Source: Megalonaias nervosa
Lineage: Eukaryota > Mollusca > Bivalvia > Unionida > Unionidae
Length of the DNA stretch: 64,000 bases
Assembly (NCBI GenBank): GCA_016617855.1
Contig: JAECUM010004951.1
Location: 62,001 to 126,000, forward strand
Direction: 5' to 3'
The notes beneath the pieces were generated by a model. The model was given only the letters and a program-made list of their open reading frames with translations, made no database searches and was not told the DNA's origin. The translations under genes and the position numbers were made by a program. Below are positions 59,301 to 61,440 of this stretch, piece by piece; positions within the stretch are counted from its first letter, which is position 1, and every line of letters begins with the position of its first letter.

Positions 59301-60300
59301 GGTGATGAAATGGGATGGGTGGATGACAAGGGTGACTTGCGCAGTGACTTTGTTTTAAGTGAGGAAGAGTTGCGCAGTTTGTCGACCTCACTCTCTCACC
59401 CAAAACCATCTAGGTCCAGCAGCAAGACAAAGTTGAGACAGCCAGAAACGGAGTTGAGTGCAGTGGATGGCCAGGACGTCCTACCTGTCTCATCGGCGCT
59501 TTGCTTGGAATCGCCTTTCTGCCCGTTGACCAACTGGTGGTTCCTCCGCACAGGCTGCCGATTCCAGTCTTCACATGCTAGGTAGACAAAGCCTAACTCA
59601 CCAAGGGTTTAAGACCCATTGGCTACCCTCAGCCTGGTTTAGCTGGCCAGTCAAGGCCATTTTACGGGATGTTGCCACTGTGCATGCTACAGCTTCTTGG
59701 AGCCACAGGTGAGAGCTGAATGCCAAGTGGAGACCAAAGGTGGGCGAGCTACCCCCGAAGGAGTATGACTGCTTCCCCCCAACCAGAGGTGCTACCCCTC
59801 CCTGGGACAGTAAAAGTACAGTGAAGAGATGAACACTGAATTTGCATGACAGGATATGTATAATATAAAACAAGAAGAAAAAACATAATTAAACACAACT
59901 CATTCTATGACAATCATAGTAATGTATGTATCCATGATTTTAGTCCAGTAGTTTCTTTCAAGCATCTTGGTGTACTGCAGTTTACATGTTCTATACAGGT
60001 TCCACTTTTTGAAAATTTATTCTGTTGTTTATTTTAACATTTTAATTCATAGAATAGAGCCTCAGACAATGTGTTAAAATTATTGCCCCACATCTCCAGA
60101 TAAGATACATGCATCTTTTAATCCATGCTATCTGTTTTTAACCACAGCTCGAGTGTCATTGATACAGACTGGTTCCCTGAATATCTTCAGCAACAAGGAT
60201 CATGAGATGGATCAGAAGGCCCAGATGCTGCGGAGGATGGCCTTTTCAATCTTCTGTAGTGAGTCTGACCAGTACCAGAAATCTCTACCAGAAATACAGG
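11388..60300 (+). CDS. DOP1: DOP1 (dopey) family protein, eleven internal exons (partial gene)
   Basis: DOP1 proteins are very large peripheral membrane proteins (over 2000 residues in animals) that act with MON2 at the Golgi and endosomes in membrane traffic, and are linked to kinesin transport and lipid flippases. The window holds a continuous C-terminal portion of about 533 codons. Exons: 11388-11601, 14158-14328, 20827-20955, 22645-22785, 23733-23893, 35764-35830, 36642-36789, 38907-39001, 50782-50891, 54954-55165, 60148-60300. All introns are GT..AG and their phases agree (in order 0, 0, 0, 0, 2, 0, 1, 0, 2, 1). Characteristic blocks are [88 protein letters not shown] and [14 protein letters not shown]. 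No stop or frameshift interrupts them, so the gene looks intact. Earlier exons were not recognised to the left, and the following exon should lie beyond the right edge. Introns up to about 12 kb hold most of the mobile elements. Confidence 0.93.
11627..12255. repeat. 79-bp tandem array with a captured DOP1 exon fragment
   Basis: About seven copies of a unit containing AATACACTTCTCCCTCTT and AAAATGGCCTGCATTTTTAAG start 25 bp after the exon. Copy starts fall near 11639, 11718, 11865, 11944, 12023, 12102 and 12187. The spacing is 79 bp, except the interval that carries 64 bp copied from 11380-11443. Confidence 0.88.
11768..11831 (+). repeat. Duplicate of DOP1 splice acceptor and exon start
   Basis: 64 bases identical to 11380-11443, covering TTATCCAG and the first 56 coding bases. 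It lies inside the tandem array and is followed at once by repeat sequence, with an early in-frame TGA. Confidence 0.92.
12256..12769. repeat. Weak, diverged tandem repeat
   Basis: Segments such as CAGATCTCAGGCAGTTTAAGTA and TTACCTCAGGTAAGTTCAAATA recur roughly every 115-125 bp with AATATTAATAAG-like sequence. Identity is low, and nothing coding is visible. Confidence 0.4.
12770..13030 (+). mobile_element. SINE family 1, 5'-truncated copy
   Basis: Begins inside the element at ACCCCGACCAAGTCATACC, just after where the tRNA-like B box would be. It runs through GTTAGTGTTAGGACTGGT and GGCATGATGCCCCAGT to a CA-repeat tail. The tRNA-like head is absent. Confidence 0.8.
13031..14157. other. DOP1 intron sequence, nothing recognised
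   Basis: AT-rich intron without coding signal, recognisable repeat or RNA gene on either strand. Confidence 0.5.
14158..14328 (+). CDS. DOP1: DOP1 exon b
   Basis: The acceptor CTTCTAG and donor GTACTA bound 57 whole codons, [14 protein letters not shown]...[19 protein letters not shown]...FTMGAPK. Phase 0 on both sides. Confidence 0.9.
14960..17000 (+). pseudogene. Leader and gag-like region of DIRS copy A
   Basis: Two partial copies of a leader unit (TTTATGCTTTG...TTTCTCTTCTTGTG...TTTCAG then ATG) precede gag starts MSSKC and MSTKYMKC near 15124 and 15284. Proline-rich and repeated segments follow (CCATCCATCCAG, CCCAATGGGCGTTAGTCCC). Near 16730-16900 is the gag C-terminal part, equivalent to [17 protein letters not shown] in copy B. 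Reading frames are badly broken. Confidence 0.6.
17040..17960 (+). pseudogene. RT domain of DIRS copy A
   Basis: Visible pieces: [26 protein letters not shown] (split, near 17190-17270), then [10 protein letters not shown] at 17535-17565 and [13 protein letters not shown]. The catalytic box is YLND (17535-17546) where the family has YLDD, so one metal-binding Asp is replaced by Asn. Several stops and frameshifts. Confidence 0.8.
17880..18260 (+). pseudogene. RNase H domain of DIRS copy A
   Basis: Matches, in broken frames, the RNase H of copy B: a TNAST...GAHLFAG start near 17890, IKAVINLH near 18000, [15 protein letters not shown] near 18060-18110, and ending [15 protein letters not shown] near 18180-18225. 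The first catalytic Asp of TDAS reads Asn here. Confidence 0.7.
18600..19730 (+). pseudogene. Tyrosine recombinase of DIRS copy A
   Basis: Would integrate the circular DNA copy. Segments [58 protein letters not shown] and ALALWLKW follow the order of the intact family. The expected His-Glu-x-Arg block reads TTAENLQAI near 19478-19505, so both catalytic residues are lost. The C-terminal Tyr region is frameshifted. Ends at SPVKFYR, just before the 3' end sequence. Confidence 0.8.
20128..20453 (+). mobile_element. SINE family 1, full-length, inserted in the right terminal repeat of DIRS A
   Basis: A tRNA-like head with A box (GGCCTATTGGTTAGAGC) and a near-perfect B box (GGTTCGAACC, 20184-20193), then the family body, then a CACACA tail. 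Target DNA is the DIRS right end: TTAATTTTTGTG on the left and TTTTCATCTTTTAGGAGGGCTGG on the right resume the interrupted repeat. It is a retroposon transcribed by RNA polymerase III, not a tRNA gene. Confidence 0.9.
20537..20715. repeat. Tandem repeat, about 62-66 bp, three copies
   Basis: Each unit has CAGTCA(CA)AAAAAAT.ACAATACACAATTTGGTATG...CATG.TTTCAT. The copies differ at several positions. Confidence 0.75.
20827..20955 (+). CDS. DOP1: DOP1 exon c
   Basis: The acceptor CTACATAG and donor GTATTA bound 43 codons, [18 protein letters not shown]...[10 protein letters not shown]...KNGKK. Phase 0 on both sides; follows directly from exon b. Confidence 0.93.
21098..21299 (-). mobile_element. 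SINE family 2 copy
   Basis: On the minus strand the head reads GAGTGGCTGAGTGGTCTAAGGC, a tRNA-like A box. The body ends (in + orientation) with TGTTGTGGGTTTAATGGCATG and CAGCACATGATAGGC. The B box region is degraded. The same family occurs at 39855-40108. Confidence 0.75.
21300..21729. other. DOP1 intron sequence with a poly-C run
   Basis: A run of C near 21424-21437. Otherwise nothing coding or repetitive was recognised. Confidence 0.5.
21730..22152 (+). mobile_element. Deleted DIRS remnant, copy D
   Basis: An RT motif A segment ([14 protein letters not shown], 21770-21815) is joined to a DIRS right-end sequence (GTGGGCTGGATCC, then GAGAAACATAATTTACT at 22134-22150). Nearly all of the element between them is missing. 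Two 76-bp tandem copies (21971-22046 and 22047-22122) duplicate the right-end part. Confidence 0.7.
21971..22122. repeat. 76-bp direct tandem duplication
   Basis: Two nearly identical 76-bp units beginning GAGTTAATTAGTAACTTGG. I see only two single-base differences. Confidence 0.93.
22153..22644. other. DOP1 intron sequence, nothing recognised
   Basis: AT-rich. I found no exon that fits the DOP1 reading between exons c and d, and none is required because the phases match. Confidence 0.5.
22645..22785 (+). CDS. DOP1: DOP1 exon d
   Basis: The acceptor ATTAATAG was chosen because it alone restores phase 0. It opens [20 protein letters not shown] and ends [10 protein letters not shown] before donor GTAAGA; 47 codons. 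An alternative AG four bases later would shift the frame. Confidence 0.87.
22786..23158. other. DOP1 intron sequence, nothing recognised
   Basis: No repeat or coding signal was recognised before the 23159 array. Confidence 0.5.
23159..23402. repeat. Tandem repeat, 97- and 93-bp units, about 2.5 copies
   Basis: Units start at 23159, 23256 and 23349 with CTTTAG.A.ATAATTTGTGACA and continue ACCACCAATTTATATAACAAC...CTGTACAGAG. The third copy is partial. Confidence 0.88.
23403..23732. other. DOP1 intron sequence, nothing recognised
   Basis: Ends in the T-rich acceptor of exon e. No other feature was seen. Confidence 0.5.
23733..23893 (+). CDS. DOP1: DOP1 exon e
   Basis: The acceptor CTCTTTGCAG and donor GTATGA bound [17 protein letters not shown]...[14 protein letters not shown]...PGMFLLL plus CA, so it ends in phase 2. 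The next exon supplies the third base of the Gln codon. Confidence 0.93.
23983..25118. repeat. 28-bp minisatellite, about 40 copies
   Basis: The unit is ACATATGTACAACCTCACTA followed by CAACTTAT, 28 bp. Variants include CTGCATCTT for CTACAACTT, and ACATATTTTC for ACATATGTAC, the latter concentrated in the right third. Some right-hand units are shortened. Because 28 is not a multiple of three and few units create stops, it opens long spurious reading frames with an 84-base period. It begins about 90 bp after DOP1 exon e, inside the intron. Confidence 0.97.
25119..26110. other. DOP1 intron sequence, nothing recognised
   Basis: AT-rich, without coding signal or clear repeat on either strand, up to the right terminus of DIRS copy B. 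Confidence 0.5.
26111..26310 (-). repeat. Right inverted terminal repeat of DIRS B
   Basis: In + orientation it starts TAAGTAAATTATGTTTCT and then AGCCCTACTAAAAGATG and GGTAATAACTCTTGCCCATT. The same blocks occur inverted at the other end near 32160-32260. Confidence 0.85.
26361..26453 (-). repeat. Internal complementary region of DIRS B
   Basis: GGGTAAGTATTTTCGAACAAACATAATTTACTT is the inverse of the outermost right end (26113-26144). The adjoining CTTTCTCCTTCAAATACATTTC is the inverse of the outermost left end (32295-32318). The two halves therefore bring both termini together. Confidence 0.82.
26650..27660 (-). pseudogene. Tyrosine recombinase of DIRS copy B
   Basis: On the minus strand: [46 protein letters not shown], then [15 protein letters not shown]...[24 protein letters not shown] and [10 protein letters not shown]. 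The active-site block reads [16 protein letters not shown]: the catalytic His codon is kept (26860-26862) but the expected Arg codon is TGA (26851-26853), a likely CGA-to-TGA change. The region ends at the sequence before the internal complementary region. Confidence 0.83.
28200..28570 (-). pseudogene. RNase H domain of DIRS copy B
   Basis: Degrades RNA in the RNA-DNA hybrid. [36 protein letters not shown] and [18 protein letters not shown] sit in one open frame from about 28510 to 28250, the best preserved RNase H of the three copies. Confidence 0.85.
28640..29440 (-). pseudogene. RT domain of DIRS copy B
   Basis: Segments [37 protein letters not shown] and [15 protein letters not shown], then [20 protein letters not shown]. 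The catalytic box reads YLDY (codons at 28956-28967) where DIRS elements have YLDD, so the second Asp is replaced by Tyr. Confidence 0.85.
29460..31640 (-). pseudogene. Gag-like region and leader of DIRS copy B
   Basis: On the minus strand a start [16 protein letters not shown] near 31620 has a CxxC pair. A long region follows with repeated prolines and glycines, including two direct copies of a GGATCTGTCACTAATATCCCC-like stretch (in + orientation near 30830-30870 and 30985-31010). The C-terminal part holds [22 protein letters not shown]. Frames are broken. Role as capsid protein is inferred from position. Confidence 0.6.
32321..32812. other. DOP1 intron sequence, nothing recognised
   Basis: AT-rich intron between DIRS B and the 31-bp minisatellite, without coding signal. 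Confidence 0.5.
32813..33069. repeat. 31-bp minisatellite, about nine copies
   Basis: The unit is TCATCAACAGTATTATTAGT followed by TTTGACATAAC; two copies are shortened. It ends exactly where the LINE at 33064 begins. Confidence 0.94.
33136..33990 (+). pseudogene. RT C-terminal region of the 33-kb LINE
   Basis: An open frame from [12 protein letters not shown] to ENEKLLPS (33136-33384) is followed by a second, shifted frame [11 protein letters not shown]...THQQIFLKP to 33668, then by short frames [11 protein letters not shown] and [16 protein letters not shown]. One frameshift near 33380 and further shifts after 33660. Confidence 0.82.
34203..35199. mobile_element. Possible non-autonomous DNA transposon inserted in LINE 3' UTR
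   Basis: The left edge reads TGTCGGGCATTTCTGCGCAC, and the right edge is inverted as GCGCAGAATT...TTGGCCGACA. The motif also recurs directly at 34404 (TGTCGGCC.ATTCTGCGCAC). The interior has no transposase. No clear target duplication was found, so this is weak. Confidence 0.35.
35290..35323. repeat. ATT microsatellite, LINE 3' tail
   Basis: About eleven ATT units directly after AAATAAAGTC. Confidence 0.9.
35324..35763. other. DOP1 intron sequence, nothing recognised
   Basis: Ends in the acceptor TTCTTATTGCAG of exon f. Confidence 0.5.
35764..35830 (+). CDS. DOP1: DOP1 exon f
   Basis: 67 bases: one base completing Gln, then [20 protein letters not shown] and LQ before donor GTAAAA. Small but fits frame and family on both sides. 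Confidence 0.9.
35831..36641. other. DOP1 intron sequence, nothing recognised
   Basis: No repeat or coding segment was recognised. Confidence 0.5.
36642..36789 (+). CDS. DOP1: DOP1 exon g
   Basis: Acceptor TTTTTAG, then [20 protein letters not shown] and [15 protein letters not shown], ending DDMNLIDD plus G before GTACTT (phase 1). [14 protein letters not shown] is one of the most conserved DOP1 blocks. Confidence 0.95.
36790..37214. other. DOP1 intron with a roughly 20-bp minisatellite
   Basis: At 37072-37185 the string GCTAATG(T/C)T.TAACTTTGAA repeats about five times. Nothing else was recognised. Confidence 0.6.
37215..38515 (+). mobile_element. CR1/jockey-like LINE 3' fragment, split by a SINE
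   Basis: Related to the LINE at 33064. RT C-terminal pieces [14 protein letters not shown] (37270-37312), then FILPL.DYCCTV (near 37495-37530), continue after the SINE with [12 protein letters not shown] and [10 protein letters not shown] in shifted frames. The 3' UTR has GAAGGCCTCAGGGG and ends TTAAATAAAGTATTTATC plus ATT repeats. Many stops. Confidence 0.75.
37559..37890 (+). mobile_element. SINE family 1, full-length, inserted in a LINE
   Basis: 332 bp: tRNA-like head with A box (GGCCTAGTGGTTAGAGC) and B box (GGGTTTGAACTC), conserved body, then a CACACA tail. Flanked by a 10-bp target duplication with one mismatch, TGATAGTAAT (37549-37558) and TGATTGTAAT (37891-37900). The target is the RT region of the 37215 LINE, which resumes after it. 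Confidence 0.92.
38516..38906. other. DOP1 intron sequence, nothing recognised
   Basis: No clear element. Ends at acceptor CTCCAACAG. Confidence 0.5.
38907..39001 (+). CDS. DOP1: DOP1 exon h
   Basis: Two bases complete a Gly codon, then [20 protein letters not shown] and [11 protein letters not shown] before donor GTAAAA. The first half is variable in the family; the [11 protein letters not shown] end is the conserved anchor. Confidence 0.9.
39002..39694. other. DOP1 intron, short imperfect repeats only
   Basis: GAATTTGGT.GGACAAG and ACCCTTGTTTGTC each occur two or three times between 39310 and 39470. Nothing coding. Confidence 0.45.
39855..40108 (-). mobile_element. SINE family 2, full-length, inserted in the left end of DIRS C
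   Basis: On the minus strand a tRNA-like A box lies at 40087-40100 (TGAGTGGCCAAGTA) and a B box at 40022-40034 (GGGTTTGAGTCTC). The body contains (in + orientation) GGTTTAATGCCATTTTTCAG and GGTGGAGGAAGAACCCTGG. Imperfect 14-bp target duplications flank it: CACTGCTGGGCGTT (39841-39854) and CACTGCTAAGTGTT (40109-40122). Confidence 0.88.
40380..40870 (+). repeat. Triplicated leader unit of DIRS C with gag start and splice-like acceptor
   Basis: Three copies (about 40390-40555, 40556-40690, 40760-40860) share GAGTTAGTAACATGCT, TTTATGCTTTGTTTTC and TTCTTGTGTCATTTC, ending in an AG-type pyrimidine tract before an ATG. The reading is MSTKCMKCK in the last copy. The same unit occurs twice in A and twice in B. 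Confidence 0.8.
40860..42540 (+). pseudogene. Gag-like region of DIRS copy C
   Basis: Proline-rich start (GSSPP, GSPMG/LSPP type) with repeated CCATCCATCCAGCA-like segments. The C-terminal part near 42150-42350 holds [20 protein letters not shown] and [19 protein letters not shown], matching copy B. Function as structural protein is inferred from position. Confidence 0.6.
42590..43370 (+). pseudogene. RT domain of DIRS copy C, catalytic YLDD retained
   Basis: One frame from 42510 to 42860 carries [39 protein letters not shown] and [13 protein letters not shown]. After a frame break, [14 protein letters not shown] (YLDD codons 42999-43010) and [18 protein letters not shown] follow in one frame to 43367. 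The segment between them, which should hold motif A, is shortened. Confidence 0.87.
43430..43900 (+). pseudogene. RNase H domain of DIRS copy C
   Basis: [18 protein letters not shown] (first Asp in TDAS near 43505) and [18 protein letters not shown], then broken pieces, ending [20 protein letters not shown] near 43800-43860. Confidence 0.78.
44280..45150 (+). pseudogene. Tyrosine recombinase of DIRS copy C, C-terminal deletion
   Basis: Pieces [40 protein letters not shown], then [19 protein letters not shown] and [11 protein letters not shown]. After this the His-Glu-x-Arg and Tyr blocks present in A and B are missing. The reading jumps near 45049 to [15 protein letters not shown] and ends at SPMTFYR, so the catalytic C-terminus was deleted. 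Confidence 0.8.
45521..45600. other. Junction between DIRS C and the minus-strand LINE
   Basis: The DIRS right terminal repeat breaks off inside its GCAAGAGG block. I could not define the exact breakpoint or the 3' end of the LINE. Confidence 0.4.
46497..47462 (-). repeat. Solo LTR of the gypsy-like family
   Basis: 966 bp, TGTTACGTATCGGCTCG...GGTCGTAACA, matching both LTRs of the 3799-9770 element but more diverged. Flanked by a 4-bp target duplication TTTG (46493-46496 and 47463-47466). The interrupted LINE reading resumes on each side. A solo LTR arises when the two LTRs of a full element recombine. Confidence 0.95.
48156..48207. repeat. Left 52-bp target duplication of the inserted LINE
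   Basis: GCTTGGAGTGTGGGTGCATC and following bases, identical over 52 bases to 49007-49058. Confidence 0.95.
48208..49006 (+). mobile_element. 5'-truncated LINE inserted in the minus-strand LINE
   Basis: A 799-bp insertion bounded by perfect 52-bp direct repeats. It encodes the end of RT and the C-terminal domain: [40 protein letters not shown], stop, [58 protein letters not shown], and a Cys/His-rich tail. Only two stops are seen before the natural end. The 3' end has no poly-A. Confidence 0.92.
49007..49058. repeat. Right 52-bp target duplication of the inserted LINE
   Basis: Identical to 48156-48207. After it the endonuclease region of the minus-strand LINE resumes. Confidence 0.95.
50041..50150. 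other. Short spacer in the DOP1 intron
   Basis: Nothing recognised between the LINE 5' end and the satellite block. Confidence 0.4.
50150..50530. repeat. Diverged tandem repeat (TTTATGCTCCAGTGATTAC type)
   Basis: About three units of roughly 120-150 bp containing TTTTTATGCTCCAGTGATTA, GCT(C/A)AGTTTT..CAGAC and TCATGAAA.TTGATGG. The same type occurs at 10230-10560. Confidence 0.65.
50531..50781. other. DOP1 intron, nothing recognised
   Basis: Ends in acceptor TTTGTCTACAG. Confidence 0.5.
50782..50891 (+). CDS. DOP1: DOP1 exon i
   Basis: [36 protein letters not shown], then AG before donor GTACTA (phase 2). It continues directly from [11 protein letters not shown] of exon h. Confidence 0.93.
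50892..51359. other. DOP1 intron, transition into the satellite
   Basis: No exon. From about 51190 the sequence (CTGTTGTCAGTCTGTCCAGT, ATGAAACCTTAGCAAC) looks like the lead-in of the repeat block that follows. Confidence 0.4.
51360..52620. repeat. Diverged 140-150-bp tandem repeat (CCAATATGGCC type)
   Basis: About eight units. Each carries CTGATGTCCAATATGG.C.CCA, TGGCCATCTTGAAAATC, TT.TCACTACTCCTGAATG, ATATTGCCATGGGGTTTTCA and TTATGATGTCTATTTGGT. A single diverged unit is at 10788-10930. Transcribed frames across it are accidental. Confidence 0.8.
52621..52881. other. DOP1 intron, nothing recognised
   Basis: AT-rich. The final TA is the target dinucleotide of the next element. Confidence 0.45.
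53243..53340. mobile_element. 98-bp MITE with 8-bp target duplication
   Basis: Perfect 13-bp terminal inverted repeats TAGTCTGGTTCCC / GGGAACCAGACTA enclose a partly palindromic core. An 8-bp direct repeat ATTATTCC flanks it (53235-53242 and 53341-53348). It is nested in the Tigger-like element. An 8-bp duplication fits hAT or similar superfamilies. Confidence 0.85.
53525..53550. repeat. AAT microsatellite
   Basis: A run of AAT/ATA units within the Tigger-like element. Confidence 0.85.
54097..54250 (+). pseudogene. Remnant of the Tigger-like transposase N-terminus
   Basis: MDEPPTKKR, stop, [20 protein letters not shown] and RKKAV. The pattern (basic start, then a Glu/Lys-rich helix) resembles the helix-turn-helix of Tigger/CENP-B-type proteins. 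Very short, so low to moderate certainty. Confidence 0.5.
54720..54898. repeat. Minisatellite, about 24-bp unit, seven to eight copies
   Basis: Repeats of CATTATTGTCATAGGAGTTC with variants (CACAGTAGATC, CATTACTAAA). It ends about 55 bp before exon j. Confidence 0.9.
54954..55165 (+). CDS. DOP1: DOP1 exon j
   Basis: The acceptor GAATTTGCAG gives [60 protein letters not shown] and [10 protein letters not shown] plus G (phase 1). The longest well conserved stretch and the best anchor for the family. Confidence 0.96.
55166..55430. other. DOP1 intron with left flank repeat of the LINE
   Basis: 55341-55430 is a diverged direct repeat of 59832-59916, probably the target duplication of the LINE between them. 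Confidence 0.5.
55792..56400 (-). pseudogene. C-terminal part of the LINE polyprotein with zinc finger
   Basis: [80 protein letters not shown] and [17 protein letters not shown] in one frame (56400-56041). Then in a neighbouring frame [17 protein letters not shown] and the C2H2-like [20 protein letters not shown] near 55805-55905, likely nucleic-acid binding. Confidence 0.85.
56618..57418 (-). pseudogene. Reverse transcriptase domain of the LINE
   Basis: 266-codon open frame. Motifs in order: [74 protein letters not shown] (motif A, catalytic Asp), [20 protein letters not shown] (motif B) and [16 protein letters not shown] (motif C, FADD). All catalytic aspartates are present. Downstream it is frameshifted into the thumb region near 56620. 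The upstream lead-in, [19 protein letters not shown] and [17 protein letters not shown], lies in a shifted frame at 57440-57650. Confidence 0.93.
57644..58299 (-). pseudogene. Endonuclease end and linker of the LINE
   Basis: [20 protein letters not shown] (the endonuclease D-H motif) in the first frame (58299-58015). Then [11 protein letters not shown], frameshift, [20 protein letters not shown] and [16 protein letters not shown]. The linker is typical of this LINE type. One frameshift near 58013. Confidence 0.85.
58397..58980 (-). pseudogene. Endonuclease domain of the LINE
   Basis: Nicks target DNA to prime reverse transcription. Start [20 protein letters not shown] near 58930-58970. Then [58 protein letters not shown] and [14 protein letters not shown] (normally GDFNAR) in one frame (58792-58397). 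Breaks lie near 58800-58900 and after 58397. Confidence 0.87.
59832..59916. repeat. Right flank direct repeat of the LINE
   Basis: AACACTGAATTTGCA...ACATAATTAAACACAACTCATTC matches AACATTGAATTTGCA...ACATAATTACACACAACTCATTC at 55341-55430 with several differences. Confidence 0.7.
59917..60147. other. DOP1 intron, nothing recognised
   Basis: Ends in acceptor TTTTTAACCACAG. Confidence 0.5.
60148..60300 (+). CDS. DOP1: DOP1 exon k
   Basis: Two bases complete Ala, then [40 protein letters not shown] and [10 protein letters not shown], then G before GTAGCT (phase 1). The following exon was not found in the window. Confidence 0.94.
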
Positions 60301-61440
60301 GTAGCTTAGTATTCTGTGTATTGCATGATTTATCGTTTTATTTCTTTCTTTTTTTTTTGGAACATAAGTTGTCGGGATTTTACCTGTTCCCCTACATCAC
60401 CACCTGACCAGGTGTATGGGGAATTACCTTAAGATTATTTTCCATCATGATCTTTACTTACGTTCCTTTACTTAGACACAAGACATACACATGCACATTC
60501 ACACACAGACACATTCACACACAGACACATTCATTCACAAATATTGTACAAAATAACTACTCATTTACAAACCCCAAGGAGTTTTTCATTGCCTGTTATT
60601 CCTTTGATGTGAAAGTAAAGAAAAACTAAGAAACAAAACCAAAAGTTGACATGAGGGGCCACTTTTTCTTGAACTCATTACTTCAGTTGTTCACTTTGGC
60701 AACATATTTATCCAGCTTTTTGTATAATAAAACACAGTTTTTATGGAGAGATTTCGGATTTTTGATGCACAATGTGATCTGTATATATTGCAAGCAAGAT
60801 TAGAAAGTTGGAAAAGATCTTCAGATCTTTTCGTGTAATTTTAAATTTGGGTCGTAAGTTTGGATCCGTTGTACAAATAATTTCCAAAAGTGTTCAGTAA
60901 CTGAACAGTCATATCATAAGTACTTGATTTGTTCCCTCCTTACAGATTGTGCATTTGTCATTATCACTTCAATTAATCTTTTTCAGAACTGGTTTGTGGC
61001 AATAGTTCTTTGTAGAAGTCTAAAATTAAAGCTTATCAGTTTTGTGTCTTTTGTACCAAGTGTAGCCAAAACAAAAGAATTGGACCATTCATTTACACCA
61101 ATTGCATACCCTAGCTGCCTGGACCAAGTTTCATGTTTACCATTTGGCTTTTGTATCTTGCTTTTTATTAGATGTTTATAAATAAAATTTATTCTTTGCT
61201 CTTACCCTAAGGATGGAAGTTATGTCAAGTATTACATGGAAAGTATTTCCACTCTAAGAAACAAACTTTTTTCTTTTTCCACTTCACCAGTATCTTTGAG
61301 ATAAGAAAAAAGTACATTATAAAATTATTAGCTTGTGTTATTTGCATTATTGCATCAGAACTTGATAGAGATCCTTGTGTATCAAAAAGGTGTTTAATAA
61401 GTACAACACCATATGTTCTCCACCTTGTGTATGATTAAAA
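60301..61440. other. DOP1 intron, only simple CA/ACACATTC repeats
   Basis: 60480-60540 has ACACATTCACACACAGACACATTC-type repeats. 60340-60358 is a T run. No exon or element was recognised. Confidence 0.5.

Larger units (their letters stand above)
55431..59828 (-). mobile_element. APE-type LINE, nearly full length, single broken polyprotein
   Basis: On the minus strand: 5' UTR (about 59828-59000), endonuclease, linker, RT, thumb, and a C-terminal C2H2-like finger, then a 3' UTR. Target duplications of about 85-90 bp flank it, diverged to roughly 80% identity. It is in the DOP1 intron between exons j and k, opposite to the gene. Clade is not certain; the endonuclease resembles the LINE-derived craniofacial development protein 2-like sequences. 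Confidence 0.85.
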
